From Desulfovibrio sp. Marseille-P6017 (lineage in GTDB: Bacteria > Bacillota_A > Clostridia > Peptostreptococcales > Peptostreptococcaceae): a DNA stretch of 64,000 nt. The DNA is taken from assembly GCA_900604495.1 (NCBI GenBank), contig UWOR01000003.1:62001-126000 (forward strand), read 5' to 3'. The notes under the pieces are model-generated. The model was not told the origin of the DNA. It did no database searches and worked only from the letters and a program-made list of their open reading frames with translations. Both the position numbers and the translations under genes were made by a program. Below are positions 7,987-17,317 of this stretch, in pieces; positions within the stretch are counted from its first letter, which is position 1; each line of letters starts with the position of its first letter.

Positions 7987-9615
7987 GTGGAGATTGCAGT
8001 AAGTCTTATGGGAGGTTTAGGGCTATTCTTATACGGAATGAACCTTATGGGAGAAGCTCTAGAAAAATCAGCTGGATCTAGATTAAAGAAAATCATAGAG
8101 CTGTTAACTAGTAATATTATAATGGGAGTTATAGTTGGAGCTTTAGTTACAGCTGTAATACAAAGTTCTAGTGCTACAACTGTTATGGTAGTTGGTTTCG
8201 TAAATGCAGGAATAATGACTTTACCTCAGGCAGCAGGAGTTATAATGGGTGCCAATATAGGTACTACAATAACTGCGCAGTTAGTATCTTTCGACTTAAA
8301 TGGTCTTGCACCAGTAGCGTTAGGTATAGGTATAGTAATGTACTTATTTAGTAGTAAACAGAAAGTAAAGCATATAGCAGAAATATTAATAGGATTTGGG
8401 ATACTATTTACTGGTATGGATTTTATGAAGGATGCAGTAAAACCTCTAGCAGAGTATAAAGGGTTTACGGATTTATTATTAACATTTGGTACATATCCTT
8501 TACTAGGTCTTTTATTAGGATTTGGTATAACAGCAATAGTACAAAGTTCAAGTGCTTCAATGGGTATGCTAGTTGCTTTAGCATCTCAAGGATTAATACC
8601 ATTATCATCAGCATTACCGATATTATATGGTCAAAATATAGGTACTTGTGTTACATCATTAATATCAAGTATAGGTGCTAGTAAAAATGCAAAACGAGCA
8701 GCTATGATACACTTAATATTTAATATACTGGGAACAATAGTATTCTTAATATTCTTAAACAAGCCAGTGGTAAGTATGGTAACATCAGCAGACCCTGGAA
8801 ATGTTGCAAGACAAATAGCTAATACTCATACATTATTTAATATAATATCAGTATTACTATTAATACCATTTAATAAGTTTATAATAAAGCTTGCAGTTAC
8901 ATTAGTTCCAGACAAAAGTAATGAACATGAAAATGATGAAAGTAAAGTAATAAAATATATAGATGAAAGAATGATAGAAACACCTTCAATTGCATTAGCA
9001 AATACAGTTAAAGAAACTTTAAGAATGGGTGAAAAGGCTAAAGAATCTTTAAACCTAGCTATGAGTGCAATTTTAGAAGATGTAACTGAAAATATAGATG
9101 CTTGTAGAAAAAATGAGAAGCAAGTTAATATACTACAAAAAACAATATTAGATTATTTATTAAAACTTTCTAAGGCACCATTAAACGAAGATTCTAGAGA
9201 AGTTGTAGATGCTTTATTTAATACAGTAAATGATATAGAAAGAATCGGAGACCATGCAGATAATATATCTGAATTAGCAGAAGCTGCTAAGAATTGTGGA
9301 GCTGAGTTTTCTAAAGAAGGTAAAGATGAGTTAAATGAAATGTATAATAAAGTTATTTCAGCTTATACATATGCATTAGAATCTATGAGAACTTCAGATA
9401 TAGATTTAGCTTGTAAGGTTATAAAAATGGAAGAACAAGTTGATGTTATGGAAAGATCATGTAGAATTAGCCATATGAGAAGACTTAATGAAAGCTCATG
9501 TAGTATAGATAGTGGAGTGATATACTTAGATATGATAATGAACTTAGAGAGAGTTTCGGATCATGCTGTTAATATAGCTCAACAAGTTATATCACATCAA
9601 GTAACACAGAATTAA
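7987..9615 (+). CDS. Na+/phosphate cotransporter with C-terminal PhoU-like domain
   Basis: Inner-membrane symporter of the NptA/PNaS family, 542 residues. The first 310 residues hold two inverted Na/Pi repeats, each with the signature QSSSA (QSSSATT at 59-65; QSSSAS near 185) and about eight membrane helices. The last 200 residues form a PhoU-like helical domain (ERIGDHADN and ERVSDHAVN repeats). The start is GTG behind AAGGAGG. The Pho-box-like array upstream suggests induction under phosphate limitation together with the pst operon. Expected to carry out sodium-driven phosphate uptake, though related proteins may export. Confidence 0.9.
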   Translation: MEIAVSLMGGLGLFLYGMNLMGEALEKSAGSRLKKIIELLTSNIIMGVIVGALVTAVIQSSSATTVMVVGFVNAGIMTLPQAAGVIMGANIGTTITAQLVSFDLNGLAPVALGIGIVMYLFSSKQKVKHIAEILIGFGILFTGMDFMKDAVKPLAEYKGFTDLLLTFGTYPLLGLLLGFGITAIVQSSSASMGMLVALASQGLIPLSSALPILYGQNIGTCVTSLISSIGASKNAKRAAMIHLIFNILGTIVFLIFLNKPVVSMVTSADPGNVARQIANTHTLFNIISVLLLIPFNKFIIKLAVTLVPDKSNEHENDESKVIKYIDERMIETPSIALANTVKETLRMGEKAKESLNLAMSAILEDVTENIDACRKNEKQVNILQKTILDYLLKLSKAPLNEDSREVVDALFNTVNDIERIGDHADNISELAEAAKNCGAEFSKEGKDELNEMYNKVISAYTYALESMRTSDIDLACKVIKMEEQVDVMERSCRISHMRRLNESSCSIDSGVIYLDMIMNLERVSDHAVNIAQQVISHQVTQN

Positions 9616-9634
9616 TTTATAATTTTTAATATAT

Positions 9635-9690
9635 AAAGAATATGGTTTTGTATCTAACTTATAAATGATATATTACCATACTCTTTTTTT
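9635..9690 (+). terminator. Probable terminator after the Na/phosphate symporter gene
   Basis: A TATGGT/ACCATA stem with outer AAAGA/TCTTT pairs, a long loop and a run of seven T. Confidence 0.5.
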
Positions 9691-9746
9691 ATAAAGAAAT
9701 TATACCTTATTAATATATATAATACGTAGAGTGGATAAGCGGGAAA

Positions 9747-9775
9747 TTGATTTTTTTAGTAAAAAGTAGTATAAA
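9747..9775 (+). promoter_or_regulatory. Sigma-A-type promoter of pgi
   Basis: TTGATT (9747-9752), 17 bases, TATAAA (9770-9775). A second TATAAT is at 9782-9787. The pgi start is about 48 bases further on. Confidence 0.55.
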
Positions 9776-9822
9776 ATATGTTATAATTTGGTTAGACTAT
9801 TTTTTAAGAAAGAGGTAAAGTT

Positions 9823-11175
9823 ATGGGAAAAATAAAATTTGACTATAGTAAAGCAGTTAATTTTTTCAATGAAGAAGAAGTGTTATCTATGCAACCATAC
9901 GTAGATTTAGCTCATGATATGGTTCATGAAAAGACTGGTTTAGGAAATGATTTTTTAGGGTGGGTTGAATTACCTAATAATTACGATAAAGCAGAATTTG
10001 ATAGAATAAAAGAAGCTGCAGAAAAAATAAAATCAGATTCAGATGTTCTATTAGTAATAGGAATCGGTGGATCTTACTTAGGGGCAAGAGCTGCTATAGA
10101 GATGTGCAGCCACTCTTTCAGAAATAATTTAAGTAAAGAAGATAGAAATGCTCCAGAAATATACTTTGTAGGAAATAACATAAGTTCTACATATATGATG
10201 GATTTATTAGATATTATAAAAGATAAAGATGTTTCTATAAACGTTATATCAAAATCTGGAACTACAACAGAGCCTGCAATAGCGTTTAGAATATTTAAAG
10301 ACTTCTTAGAAAAGAAATATGGTAAGGAAGAAGCAGGAAAAAGAATATATGCAACTACAGACTCTAAAAAAGGAGCTCTTAAGCAATTAGCGGATGAAGA
10401 AGGTTATCAAACTTTTGTTATACCAGATGATGTTGGAGGTAGATTCTCAGTTTTAACTCCTGTAGGACTATTACCAATAGCAGCAGCAGGACTTGATATA
10501 GATGCAATGATGGCTGGTGCTAAAGAAGCTTGTGAAGAATATAGAACATCAAATTTAAAAGAAAATCAAAGTTACCAATATGCTGTAGTTAGAAATATAT
10601 TACATAGAAAAGGTAAAGACATAGAATTATTAGTAAATTATGAGCCACAATTACATTATGTAAGTGAATGGTGGAAACAGCTATACGGTGAAAGTGAAGG
10701 GAAAGATAATAAGGGCATATTCCCAGCATCTGTAGATTTCTCAACTGATTTACATTCTATGGGACAATATATTCAAGAAGGTAAGAGAATATTATTTGAA
10801 ACAGTTATAAATGTTGAAAAATCAAGAAGAACTGTTGCTATAGAAAAGGAAGATGTAGATTTAGATGGGTTAAATTATTTAGCTGGAAAAAGTGTAGACT
10901 TTGTAAATGAGAAAGCATTCCAAGGTACTTTACTTGCTCACACAGATGGACAAGTTCCTAATTTATTAGTAAGTATGGAAGAATTAAATGAATATAACTT
11001 TGGATATCTAGTTTACTTCTTCGAGAAAGCGTGTGCTATAAGTGGATATTTATTAGGGGTTAATCCATTTAATCAACCAGGTGTTGAAGCATATAAGAGA
11101 AATATGTTTGCATTATTAGGAAAACCTGGATTTGAAAAAGAAAGAGAAGAATTAGAAAAAAGACTTAATAATTAA
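9823..11175 (+). CDS. pgi: Glucose-6-phosphate isomerase
   Basis: Interconverts glucose-6-phosphate and fructose-6-phosphate in glycolysis and gluconeogenesis. The 450 residues match the short bacterial/clostridial form. Conserved blocks are visible: [12 protein letters not shown] for sugar-phosphate binding, [23 protein letters not shown], and the [14 protein letters not shown] segment that carries the catalytic lysine. An AGAGGTAAAG ribosome site precedes the ATG. The gene is monocistronic, with its own promoter and a strong terminator at 11204-11250. Confidence 0.97.
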   Translation: MGKIKFDYSKAVNFFNEEEVLSMQPYVDLAHDMVHEKTGLGNDFLGWVELPNNYDKAEFDRIKEAAEKIKSDSDVLLVIGIGGSYLGARAAIEMCSHSFRNNLSKEDRNAPEIYFVGNNISSTYMMDLLDIIKDKDVSINVISKSGTTTEPAIAFRIFKDFLEKKYGKEEAGKRIYATTDSKKGALKQLADEEGYQTFVIPDDVGGRFSVLTPVGLLPIAAAGLDIDAMMAGAKEACEEYRTSNLKENQSYQYAVVRNILHRKGKDIELLVNYEPQLHYVSEWWKQLYGESEGKDNKGIFPASVDFSTDLHSMGQYIQEGKRILFETVINVEKSRRTVAIEKEDVDLDGLNYLAGKSVDFVNEKAFQGTLLAHTDGQVPNLLVSMEELNEYNFGYLVYFFEKACAISGYLLGVNPFNQPGVEAYKRNMFALLGKPGFEKEREELEKRLNN

Positions 11176-11203
11176 GGTTTAATTAAGTTACAAATTATAT
11201 AAT

Positions 11204-11250
11204 GAAATCATCAAAAGATAAATATAATATCTTATGGTGATTTCTTTTTT
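11204..11250 (+). terminator. Intrinsic terminator of pgi
   Basis: A long GAAATCA...TGATTTC stem of about 17 pairs with one mismatch, then a T run at 11241-11250. Confidence 0.85.
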
Positions 11251-11351
11251 ATTTTACATAGGTTAGTTTCGTATTAAAAATAAAAAAGTGAAAATAATAA
11301 AAGGTAGAATATTTTTAAACTTAAATAATTGAAATTTGGAGGAGAGATATT

Positions 11352-12431
11352 ATGTCGAGAAAAAGAGGCATAGGATTAGTTGTAATAGTAGCAATAATTT
11401 GCTCAGCTTTAAGCTCTTTATTAACTATAGCTATAGTAAGAAATAGTATAGGGGTTAGTAATTCAGGGACAACGAACTCAGAAATTGTAGTTAATGATAG
11501 TGGAAAAACTCAAAATGTATATCATGCAGTAACGGAAAAAGCAATGCCTTCAGTGGTTGGGATAACAACTACAACTATTAGTACAAATAATAGATTTGCA
11601 ATACCAACTCAATCAGAAGGTGTTGGTACAGGAGTAGTAGTTGATGCAAATGGATATATATTAACTAACTCACATGTTGTATCTGATGGAGAAGCAAATA
11701 CTGTTAATGTATTATTTAATGATGGAACTACATCAGAAGGTAAGGTTGCCTGGTATGATGCTCAATTAGATTTAGCTATAGTTAAAGTGGATAAGACTGG
11801 ATTAACTCCAGCTGAATTTGGAGATAGCGATGAAGTTAGAACCGGTGATATATCAGTAGCAATAGGTAACCCATTAGGACTAGATTTACAGAGAAGTGTT
11901 ACTCAAGGTATAATAAGTGGACTAGATAGAACTATAGAAACAGAACAAGGGACAATGACTGGTCTTATACAAACTGATGCAAGTATAAACTCAGGTAATA
12001 GTGGAGGGCCTTTATTAAACCAAAATGGTCAAGTAATAGGTATAAATACAGCTAAAGCCTCTCAAGGTGAAGGTTTAGGATTTGCAATACCTATAAACAC
12101 AGCAAAACCTATAGTTGAGTCAATTATAAATAGTGGAACTTATGATAAAGTTACTTTAGGAATAAAAGGAGCAGATGTATCAACATATGAATCAGCTACT
12201 AATCAAAGTCTTGGTGTTGATGCAGGTGTTTATGTTGCAGAAGTTATAGATGATAGTGCTGCAAAAACAGCAGGGGTACAAGTTGGAGATGTAATAGTGA
12301 AATTAGGAGATACAAATTTAACTGGTATGTCAGATTTAACTAAATCTTTATATACTTATTCATCAGGGGATAGCACAAAGGTAGTTGTATATAGAGGTGG
12401 TAAAGAAGTAACTTTAAATGTTAAATTTTAA
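11352..12431 (+). CDS. htrA: Membrane-anchored HtrA/DegP-type serine protease with PDZ domain
   Basis: Surface quality-control protease. An N-terminal membrane anchor (about residues 7-29) is followed by a trypsin-like domain with the full triad: His108 (TNSHVV), Asp140 (LDLAIV) and Ser217 (GNSGGP). A single PDZ domain occupies about residues 265-359 (GVYVAEVIDDSAAKTAGVQ and GDVIVKLGD). The 359 residues are normal for Gram-positive HtrA with one PDZ. A GGAGGAGAG ribosome site lies just before the ATG. Monocistronic, ending at a terminator shared with feoB on the other strand. Confidence 0.95.
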   Translation: MSRKRGIGLVVIVAIICSALSSLLTIAIVRNSIGVSNSGTTNSEIVVNDSGKTQNVYHAVTEKAMPSVVGITTTTISTNNRFAIPTQSEGVGTGVVVDANGYILTNSHVVSDGEANTVNVLFNDGTTSEGKVAWYDAQLDLAIVKVDKTGLTPAEFGDSDEVRTGDISVAIGNPLGLDLQRSVTQGIISGLDRTIETEQGTMTGLIQTDASINSGNSGGPLLNQNGQVIGINTAKASQGEGLGFAIPINTAKPIVESIINSGTYDKVTLGIKGADVSTYESATNQSLGVDAGVYVAEVIDDSAAKTAGVQVGDVIVKLGDTNLTGMSDLTKSLYTYSSGDSTKVVVYRGGKEVTLNVKF

Positions 12432-12449
12432 AATATAAAAGCTATAAGT

Positions 12450-12485
12450 AAAAAGGTGAGATTAAAAATTTAATCTCACCTTTTA
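12450..12485. terminator. Bidirectional terminator between htrA and feoB
   Basis: A perfect stem AAAAGGTGAGATTAAA/TTTAATCTCACCTTTT with T runs on both strands. It serves the converging htrA and feoB transcripts. Confidence 0.9.
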
Positions 12486-12487
12486 TA

Positions 12488-14455
12488 TTAAACTGATTTT
12501 TTTACAGCGTCTTTTTTTGCTTCATTCGATTCTATTTTTTCATCAGAACAACAGCTAGAGTTTGATGGACAAGATGAACAGCTAGAACATGAAGAACAAC
12601 CATTAGATTCTTTTCTCATCATTTTAAATAGTATAACTATTGCTAAACATATTATAGCCCCACCAATTAAAAGCTCTATCATTGAACTGTTAGAATTACC
12701 AACTATAGAACTTCCTATAATATTTACAATAAAAGCTCCTACCCATGCAAGAATAAATTGATAAGATAAAGATATCATCATCATTTTATTTCCATATTCT
12801 TTTCTCATAGTAGCAAGGGCTGCTATACAAGGAGTATAAAGCGCTGAGAATATTAAGAATGAATATGCACTAACTCCTGTAAAAACAGTAGGTAAAACTT
12901 CGTTTAAGTTTCCAAAAAGAACGCTTAGGGTATTTACAACTATTTCCTTAGCCCCTAATCCTGTTAAAATTGAAACTGATATTCTCCAATCTCTAAATCC
13001 TAAAGGAACGAATATTGGAGCAATTAGTTTTCCTATTGAAGCTAAGAAACTATCATTTATATTTTCAGTAAATCCAGAGAAGTTAAATGATGAAAGTGCC
13101 CATATAACTACAGACATGGCAAACATTACTGTAACAACTCTTATTAAGAAGCCTTTTGATTTATTCCAAGTATTTTTCAATAATCCGCTTAATGTTGGAA
13201 CTTTATATTCTGGAAGTTCTAATATAAATGGTTCTATTTCTGTTTTATAAGCTGTTTTATTTAAAACTAATGCTACTAAAATAGCTACTATTATACCAGT
13301 TAAATATAAAGACATAGTAATAATAGCTTCTTTACCAGGGAAGAATAAGGCAGCAAATAAAGCGTAAATAGGAAGTCTTGCACCACAAGTCATAAGGGGT
13401 GCTATTAAAGCTGTTATTTTTCTATCTTTTTCACTTTCTAATGTTCTTGTAGCCATTATAGCAGGAGATGAACAACCAAATCCCATAACCATTGGTATAA
13501 AAGCTTTACCAGATAATCCAACCTTACTCATTATCTTATCCATTAAAAATGCAGTTCTAGACATATAACCACTATCTTCGAATAAAGATATTCCTAAGAA
13601 TAAAGTGAATATTAATGGGAAAAATGGTAATGTTCCACTTATACCACCTAATATACCGTCTATAATTAAAGACTTAAACCATGGGCTTGAGTTAGATAGT
13701 GTGATATCTAAAGGAGCCATTACATAGGTCTCTATAATTCCAGCTAATCCCTCTTGAAGAGGACCCCCAACCCAATCAAATGTAAATTTGAATAGGAGTA
13801 ATAATAGTCCTATAAAAATTGGATAAGCAAGTATAGGATTTAAAACTATATCATCGATTATATCACTTATACTTTTTTTTCTAAATGTAGATGATTTACT
13901 ACACTTATCAAGTATATTATCTAATTTTTTATATGTTTCAATTTCATTCCCGAAGTTATTACTATAATTTATTGTTTTGCCAGATACACTTCTAATAGAT
14001 TCTTCAATAGAAGAAAGATTATCTTTCTTTTTAGCTATTGTTGGAATTATAGTTATGTTAAGCTCTTCGCTTAACTTTTTAGTATCAATATCAATACCTT
14101 TTGATTCAGCAACGTCCATCATATTTAATAAAACTATTATGGGTTTATTAAATTCCATAAGTTGAGTAGTTAAGTACAGATTTCTAGTTAAGTTAGATGC
14201 ATCAACAACATTAACGATAACATCAACATTATCATTTTCTAGAAATGATTTAGCTACTTTTTCCTCATTTGAGAAGGTATCCATTGCATATATACCAGGT
14301 AGGTCTACTATTTTTATATCATCACATAAAAAACCTTCTTTTTTCTCGATTGTAACCCCAGGCCAGTTTCCAACATACTGATTAGATCCTGTAAGAGCAT
14401 TAAATATTGTTGTCTTACCAACATTAGGATTACCAAGTAATGCCACATTAATCAT
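12488..14455 (-). CDS. feoB: Ferrous iron transporter FeoB with fused Cys-rich C-terminal tail
   Basis: Inner-membrane Fe(II) importer of 655 residues. The N-terminal G domain has G1 GNPNVGKT, G3 DLPG and a switch region. The membrane part has Gate domains (FGCSSPAIMATR) and about eight helices. The C-terminus is unusual: a last helix (about 592-612) runs into a CxxCxxCxxC array (Cys620, 623, 626, 629, then 635 and 636). That is the layout of the small FeoB-associated Cys-rich membrane protein that is usually a separate gene. The start has AGAGGTG upstream, and feoA ends 21 bases before it. The operon sits behind a Fur-like box. Confidence 0.96.
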   Translation of the reverse strand: MINVALLGNPNVGKTTIFNALTGSNQYVGNWPGVTIEKKEGFLCDDIKIVDLPGIYAMDTFSNEEKVAKSFLENDNVDVIVNVVDASNLTRNLYLTTQLMEFNKPIIVLLNMMDVAESKGIDIDTKKLSEELNITIIPTIAKKKDNLSSIEESIRSVSGKTINYSNNFGNEIETYKKLDNILDKCSKSSTFRKKSISDIIDDIVLNPILAYPIFIGLLLLLFKFTFDWVGGPLQEGLAGIIETYVMAPLDITLSNSSPWFKSLIIDGILGGISGTLPFFPLIFTLFLGISLFEDSGYMSRTAFLMDKIMSKVGLSGKAFIPMVMGFGCSSPAIMATRTLESEKDRKITALIAPLMTCGARLPIYALFAALFFPGKEAIITMSLYLTGIIVAILVALVLNKTAYKTEIEPFILELPEYKVPTLSGLLKNTWNKSKGFLIRVVTVMFAMSVVIWALSSFNFSGFTENINDSFLASIGKLIAPIFVPLGFRDWRISVSILTGLGAKEIVVNTLSVLFGNLNEVLPTVFTGVSAYSFLIFSALYTPCIAALATMRKEYGNKMMMISLSYQFILAWVGAFIVNIIGSSIVGNSNSSMIELLIGGAIICLAIVILFKMMRKESNGCSSCSSCSSCPSNSSCCSDEKIESNEAKKDAVKKSV

Positions 14456-14476
14456 ACGTAATCACCTCTTTTGATA

Positions 14477-14695
14477 TTATTTTAAAGATATACTTTGGGC
14501 ATCATATTTTCTAAGTGCAAAATTAACTCCTCTAAATTTTATTACAATAGGGTCTCCAAATGGAGCGATTTTTGTTACTTCTATTTCTGTATTATCTATA
14601 CAACCTAAAGCAAGTAGTCTTTTGACTAACTTGTCGTTTCCATCTATATTGCTGATTATACCTTTTTGACCAACTTTTAAATCGCAAACAGTCAT
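14477..14695 (-). CDS. feoA: Ferrous iron transport accessory protein FeoA
   Basis: Small SH3-like cytoplasmic protein of 72 residues that supports FeoB. Its beta-barrel core, including LGCIDNTEIEV and GDPIVIKFRG, is typical of the family, and so is the position directly upstream of feoB. The ATG is preceded by AGGAGG. First gene of the feo operon. Confidence 0.95.
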   Translation of the reverse strand: MTVCDLKVGQKGIISNIDGNDKLVKRLLALGCIDNTEIEVTKIAPFGDPIVIKFRGVNFALRKYDAQSISLK

Positions 14696-14711
14696 TATTT
14701 ATACCTCCTAA

Positions 14712-14726
14712 TGAAATTCATTATCA
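14712..14726 (-). promoter_or_regulatory. Fur-box-like operator of feoAB
   Basis: Read on the minus strand it is TGATAAT-G-AATTTCA. The first half is identical to the 7-1-7 Fur half site and the second matches five of seven positions. It lies just downstream of the -10, where a bound repressor would block initiation. Confidence 0.65.
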
Positions 14727-14731
14727 TAAAA

Positions 14732-14760
14732 ATTGTATCAATATAAATAGGAGAAGTCAA
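14732..14760 (-). promoter_or_regulatory. Sigma-A promoter of feoAB
   Basis: Minus strand: -35 TTGACT (14760-14755), 17 bases, -10 TACAAT (14737-14732). The Fur-like box begins six bases downstream. Confidence 0.7.
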
Positions 14761-14892
14761 GTAATAGGGGTTATTACTATATTTAAGCAATTTTATATAA
14801 ATAAAAAATTTTTACTTATATAAAGAGTTTTTTAGTTATATATGAACTATAATTAATATGTAAGTATAATATGATATTTGGGGATGAAATGT

Positions 14893-15420
14893 ATGAAAGT
14901 AAAGAAGATGACATTTTTAAGTCTAATGATAGGATATAGTTTAATCTTATATATAATAGAGATATATATTCCAAATCCGCTAATAGCTTTATTTCCAGGG
15001 GCTAAATTAGGATTAACAAATATTATAACTCTTATTTCTTTAATAATATTAGGTGTAAAGGATACTTTAATAATTATAACAATAAGGGTTATACTATCAT
15101 CTATTTTTTCGGGGCCATTATCTTATTTATTATTTAGTATAGGGGGGGCGTATTTAAGTTTAATATCTATGTATATGCTTTTAAAAATAGGGGGTTTTTC
15201 ATTGATAGGCATAAGTATGATTGGAGCAATTGGACATAATATAGGTCAACTTATAGTAGCAAGTGTAATTGTAAAAAATATTTTTATGATAGGATATCTT
15301 CCGTTCATGCTTATAACATCGTTAGTTACAGGTTGTTTTGTAGGTATTGTAGCTAAATGTTGTTTACCTAAGATTGGCAATATATGTAAAAATTCATTGA
15401 CAAAGAATATCAATATTTGA
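14893..15420 (+). CDS. Gx-type membrane transporter (heptaprenyl diphosphate synthase component I family)
   Basis: Polytopic membrane protein of 175 residues with about five helices and the family's N-terminal FPGAKLGLTNIITL segment. Members are annotated either as Gx transporters or, from a Bacillus protein, as heptaprenyl diphosphate synthase component I. Neither function can be read from this sequence, and no prenyl transferase gene lies next to it. The frame opens at TTG 14878, but GGGG at 14880-14883 with nine bases of spacing favours ATG 14893. A TATAAT is at 14865-14870. Confidence 0.78.
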   Translation: MKVKKMTFLSLMIGYSLILYIIEIYIPNPLIALFPGAKLGLTNIITLISLIILGVKDTLIIITIRVILSSIFSGPLSYLLFSIGGAYLSLISMYMLLKIGGFSLIGISMIGAIGHNIGQLIVASVIVKNIFMIGYLPFMLITSLVTGCFVGIVAKCCLPKIGNICKNSLTKNINI

Positions 15421-15464
15421 TAAAATTGTTATAAGAATACAAATTTATAATAGTGGTGATTATT

Positions 15465-15626
15465 ATGGCGAATAGCGAATTGGAAACACTAAAAACTGAA
15501 ATAGAAGAATTGAGACAAGAAATAAATACTTATATACAGTATCCTGAAATATTTAAAGATGAATTAGTTGAATCAAGTAAAAAAATAGATTCTTTAATAA
15601 ATAAGTATATATTTTTAAGTAAATAG
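15465..15626 (+). CDS. Spo0E-like aspartyl-phosphate phosphatase (53 aa)
   Basis: Short peptide made of two predicted helices: IEELRQEI...INTYI, then ELVESSKKIDSLINKYI. It contains the Ser-x-x-x-Asp signature (SKKID) of the Spo0E family, which dephosphorylates Spo0A~P and delays sporulation. The size (53 residues) and helical hairpin fit. GTGGTG precedes the ATG and a compact terminator follows directly. Target and effect are inferred from the family. Confidence 0.75.
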   Translation: MANSELETLKTEIEELRQEINTYIQYPEIFKDELVESSKKIDSLINKYIFLSK

Positions 15627-15627
15627 C

Positions 15628-15648
15628 CCCACGAAAGTGGGTTTTTTT
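15628..15648 (+). terminator. Terminator of the Spo0E-like gene
   Basis: CCCAC-GAAA-GTGGG hairpin followed by seven T. Confidence 0.85.
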
Positions 15649-15708
15649 ATATCTAAAATTAGTAATCTTAATATCATTATGTGAAGTATAATAAAATGTA
15701 AATGGCGA

Positions 15709-15743
15709 ATATTAAATAATTAAGATGGAAAATTATTTAATAT
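15709..15743 (+). repeat. 13-bp perfect inverted repeat in the MscS leader
   Basis: ATATTAAATAATT (15709-15721), nine-base loop, AATTATTTAATAT (15731-15743), directly before the AAAGGA ribosome site. It could be an operator or an RNA hairpin. Confidence 0.7.
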
Positions 15744-15758
15744 AAAGGATGATTTAGT

Positions 15759-16610
15759 ATGATTATAGGGAAAATTATAAATTCAGTTATAATAGTTTTA
15801 ATTTCATACATATTGATTAAGCTTATACAATATCTTTTGCATAGATTATTTGAATTTACAAATTTTGATGTTAGGTATGAGAATACTCTTTCTAGTGTTT
15901 TATCTTCTATAACATATTATATCGTATTTGTTATATGTGTAATTTTGGTATTAAGAGAATTTGGGATAGTTGATGCAACAAAATTTGGATCATTAGTTAC
16001 TGGAGCAAGTATAGTAGGATTAATAGCAGGATTTGCATCTCAAAGTATACTAAAGGATATATTTAATGGTTTTTTTATTTTATTTGAAAAACAATTACAA
16101 GTTGGTGATTTTGTTATTATAAATGAAGAATTTAGAGGAACGGTAGAAGAGATAGGAATCAGGAGTACTAGTTTGAGAGATTGGGACCTTAGAAGGATAA
16201 CCTTACCAAATGGAAGTATAAATAGTATAAAAAATTATAGTAAAGATAAAATGAGAGTAGTGGTTCATGTAAAGGTATCTTATGAAGAAGACCCTAATAA
16301 AGTAATTAGTTCACTGCAAGAAGTTTGTGAGATAATGAATAATCAATATAGTGATTATTTATATAAAGATATAAATTCAAATAAAAATAAGGGATTTTGT
16401 GTATATGGAGTAACAGATATAGATAAAAGTTCTATTGGAGCTCAATATACAATCACGGGAATGGTAAAGTCGTATAGGTATTTTTCTGCGCTTAAAGAAT
16501 CAAAATTACAAATTTTAATAGTTTTTAACAAAAATAATATTAAGATAGCTTATCCTAGACATATAAATATTATAAGTCATGAAAATAAAGATATGAATTC
16601 TTTAGATTAA
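15759..16610 (+). CDS. Small-conductance mechanosensitive channel (MscS family)
   Basis: Membrane channel of 283 residues that opens on osmotic downshock. Two or three N-terminal helices lead into the pore helix and beta domain: GLIAGFASQSILKDIFNGF is the pore-lining signature, followed by VGDFVIINEEFRGTVEEIG and LPNGSI of the beta domain. The C-terminal alpha/beta domain is complete. AAAGGA lies upstream of the ATG, within 16 bases of a perfect inverted repeat. Likely independent of the following MgtC-like gene. Confidence 0.93.
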   Translation: MIIGKIINSVIIVLISYILIKLIQYLLHRLFEFTNFDVRYENTLSSVLSSITYYIVFVICVILVLREFGIVDATKFGSLVTGASIVGLIAGFASQSILKDIFNGFFILFEKQLQVGDFVIINEEFRGTVEEIGIRSTSLRDWDLRRITLPNGSINSIKNYSKDKMRVVVHVKVSYEEDPNKVISSLQEVCEIMNNQYSDYLYKDINSNKNKGFCVYGVTDIDKSSIGAQYTITGMVKSYRYFSALKESKLQILIVFNKNNIKIAYPRHINIISHENKDMNSLD

Positions 16611-16640
16611 ATGAGTCTATAAAAGATTGGGGGGATTTTT

Positions 16641-17297
16641 ATAGACACAAAACAAATTATAATAAAATTATTATTAGCGTTATTTATGGGAGGGCTCACA
16701 GGATTAGAAAGAGAAAAATCTCATCAATTTGCAGGTTTTAGGACTCATATATTAGTTTCAGTAGGATCGTGTATAACATCAATAACTGCCTTAATGTTAT
16801 TTCAAGAATATTATATTTATGCAAACATGGATCCAGGTAGGTTACCTGCTCAAGTATTATCGGGGATAGGTTTTTTAGGTGCAGGAGCAATTTTAAAAAC
16901 ATCTAATGGAATAAAGGGACTAACTACAGCTGCGGGAATATGGGCAACTGCATGTATAGGAATAACGATAGGATATGGTCAATATATACTAGGGATATTA
17001 GCATGGCTTTTTGTTATGATAACTTTATACATCTTAAAAAGGATAGATAGAGTTATTTTTAAAAAGAAAGAAGCTATATTAAGTATAACTGTAAATAATA
17101 TAAATATAGTATCTATAATATATGATATATTGATTAAATCTCAAATTACTGTAAAAAATATGGATATAGATACAGGAGGAAATAGTATTTGGAGAATAAA
17201 TTTTTATATAGTATATGATAGAAGAATAATTATGAGTGAATTAAAAAATGAATTAAATAAAATTGAAAATGTATTATTTATAGATTTTATATATTAA
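16641..17297 (+). CDS. MgtC/SapB family membrane protein
   Basis: Inner-membrane protein with four or five helices and the MgtC signature (GGLTGLERE, FRTHILVSVGSC, GIGFLGAGAI, TTAAGIWATACIG), then a C-terminal ACT-like domain. The first ATG (16686) falls inside the first membrane helix and would remove its conserved start. The upstream frame has no ATG, GTG or TTG back to a stop at 16620. The only ribosome site (GGGGGG, 16629-16634) is six bases before ATA at 16641, so I propose initiation there, giving 218 residues. The function of MgtC proteins outside Salmonella is unclear; magnesium or membrane-potential stress is the usual suggestion. Confidence 0.82.
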   Translation: MDTKQIIIKLLLALFMGGLTGLEREKSHQFAGFRTHILVSVGSCITSITALMLFQEYYIYANMDPGRLPAQVLSGIGFLGAGAILKTSNGIKGLTTAAGIWATACIGITIGYGQYILGILAWLFVMITLYILKRIDRVIFKKKEAILSITVNNINIVSIIYDILIKSQITVKNMDIDTGGNSIWRINFYIVYDRRIIMSELKNELNKIENVLFIDFIY

Positions 17298-17317
17298 ATT
17301 ATAAAGGAGAGAATCAT

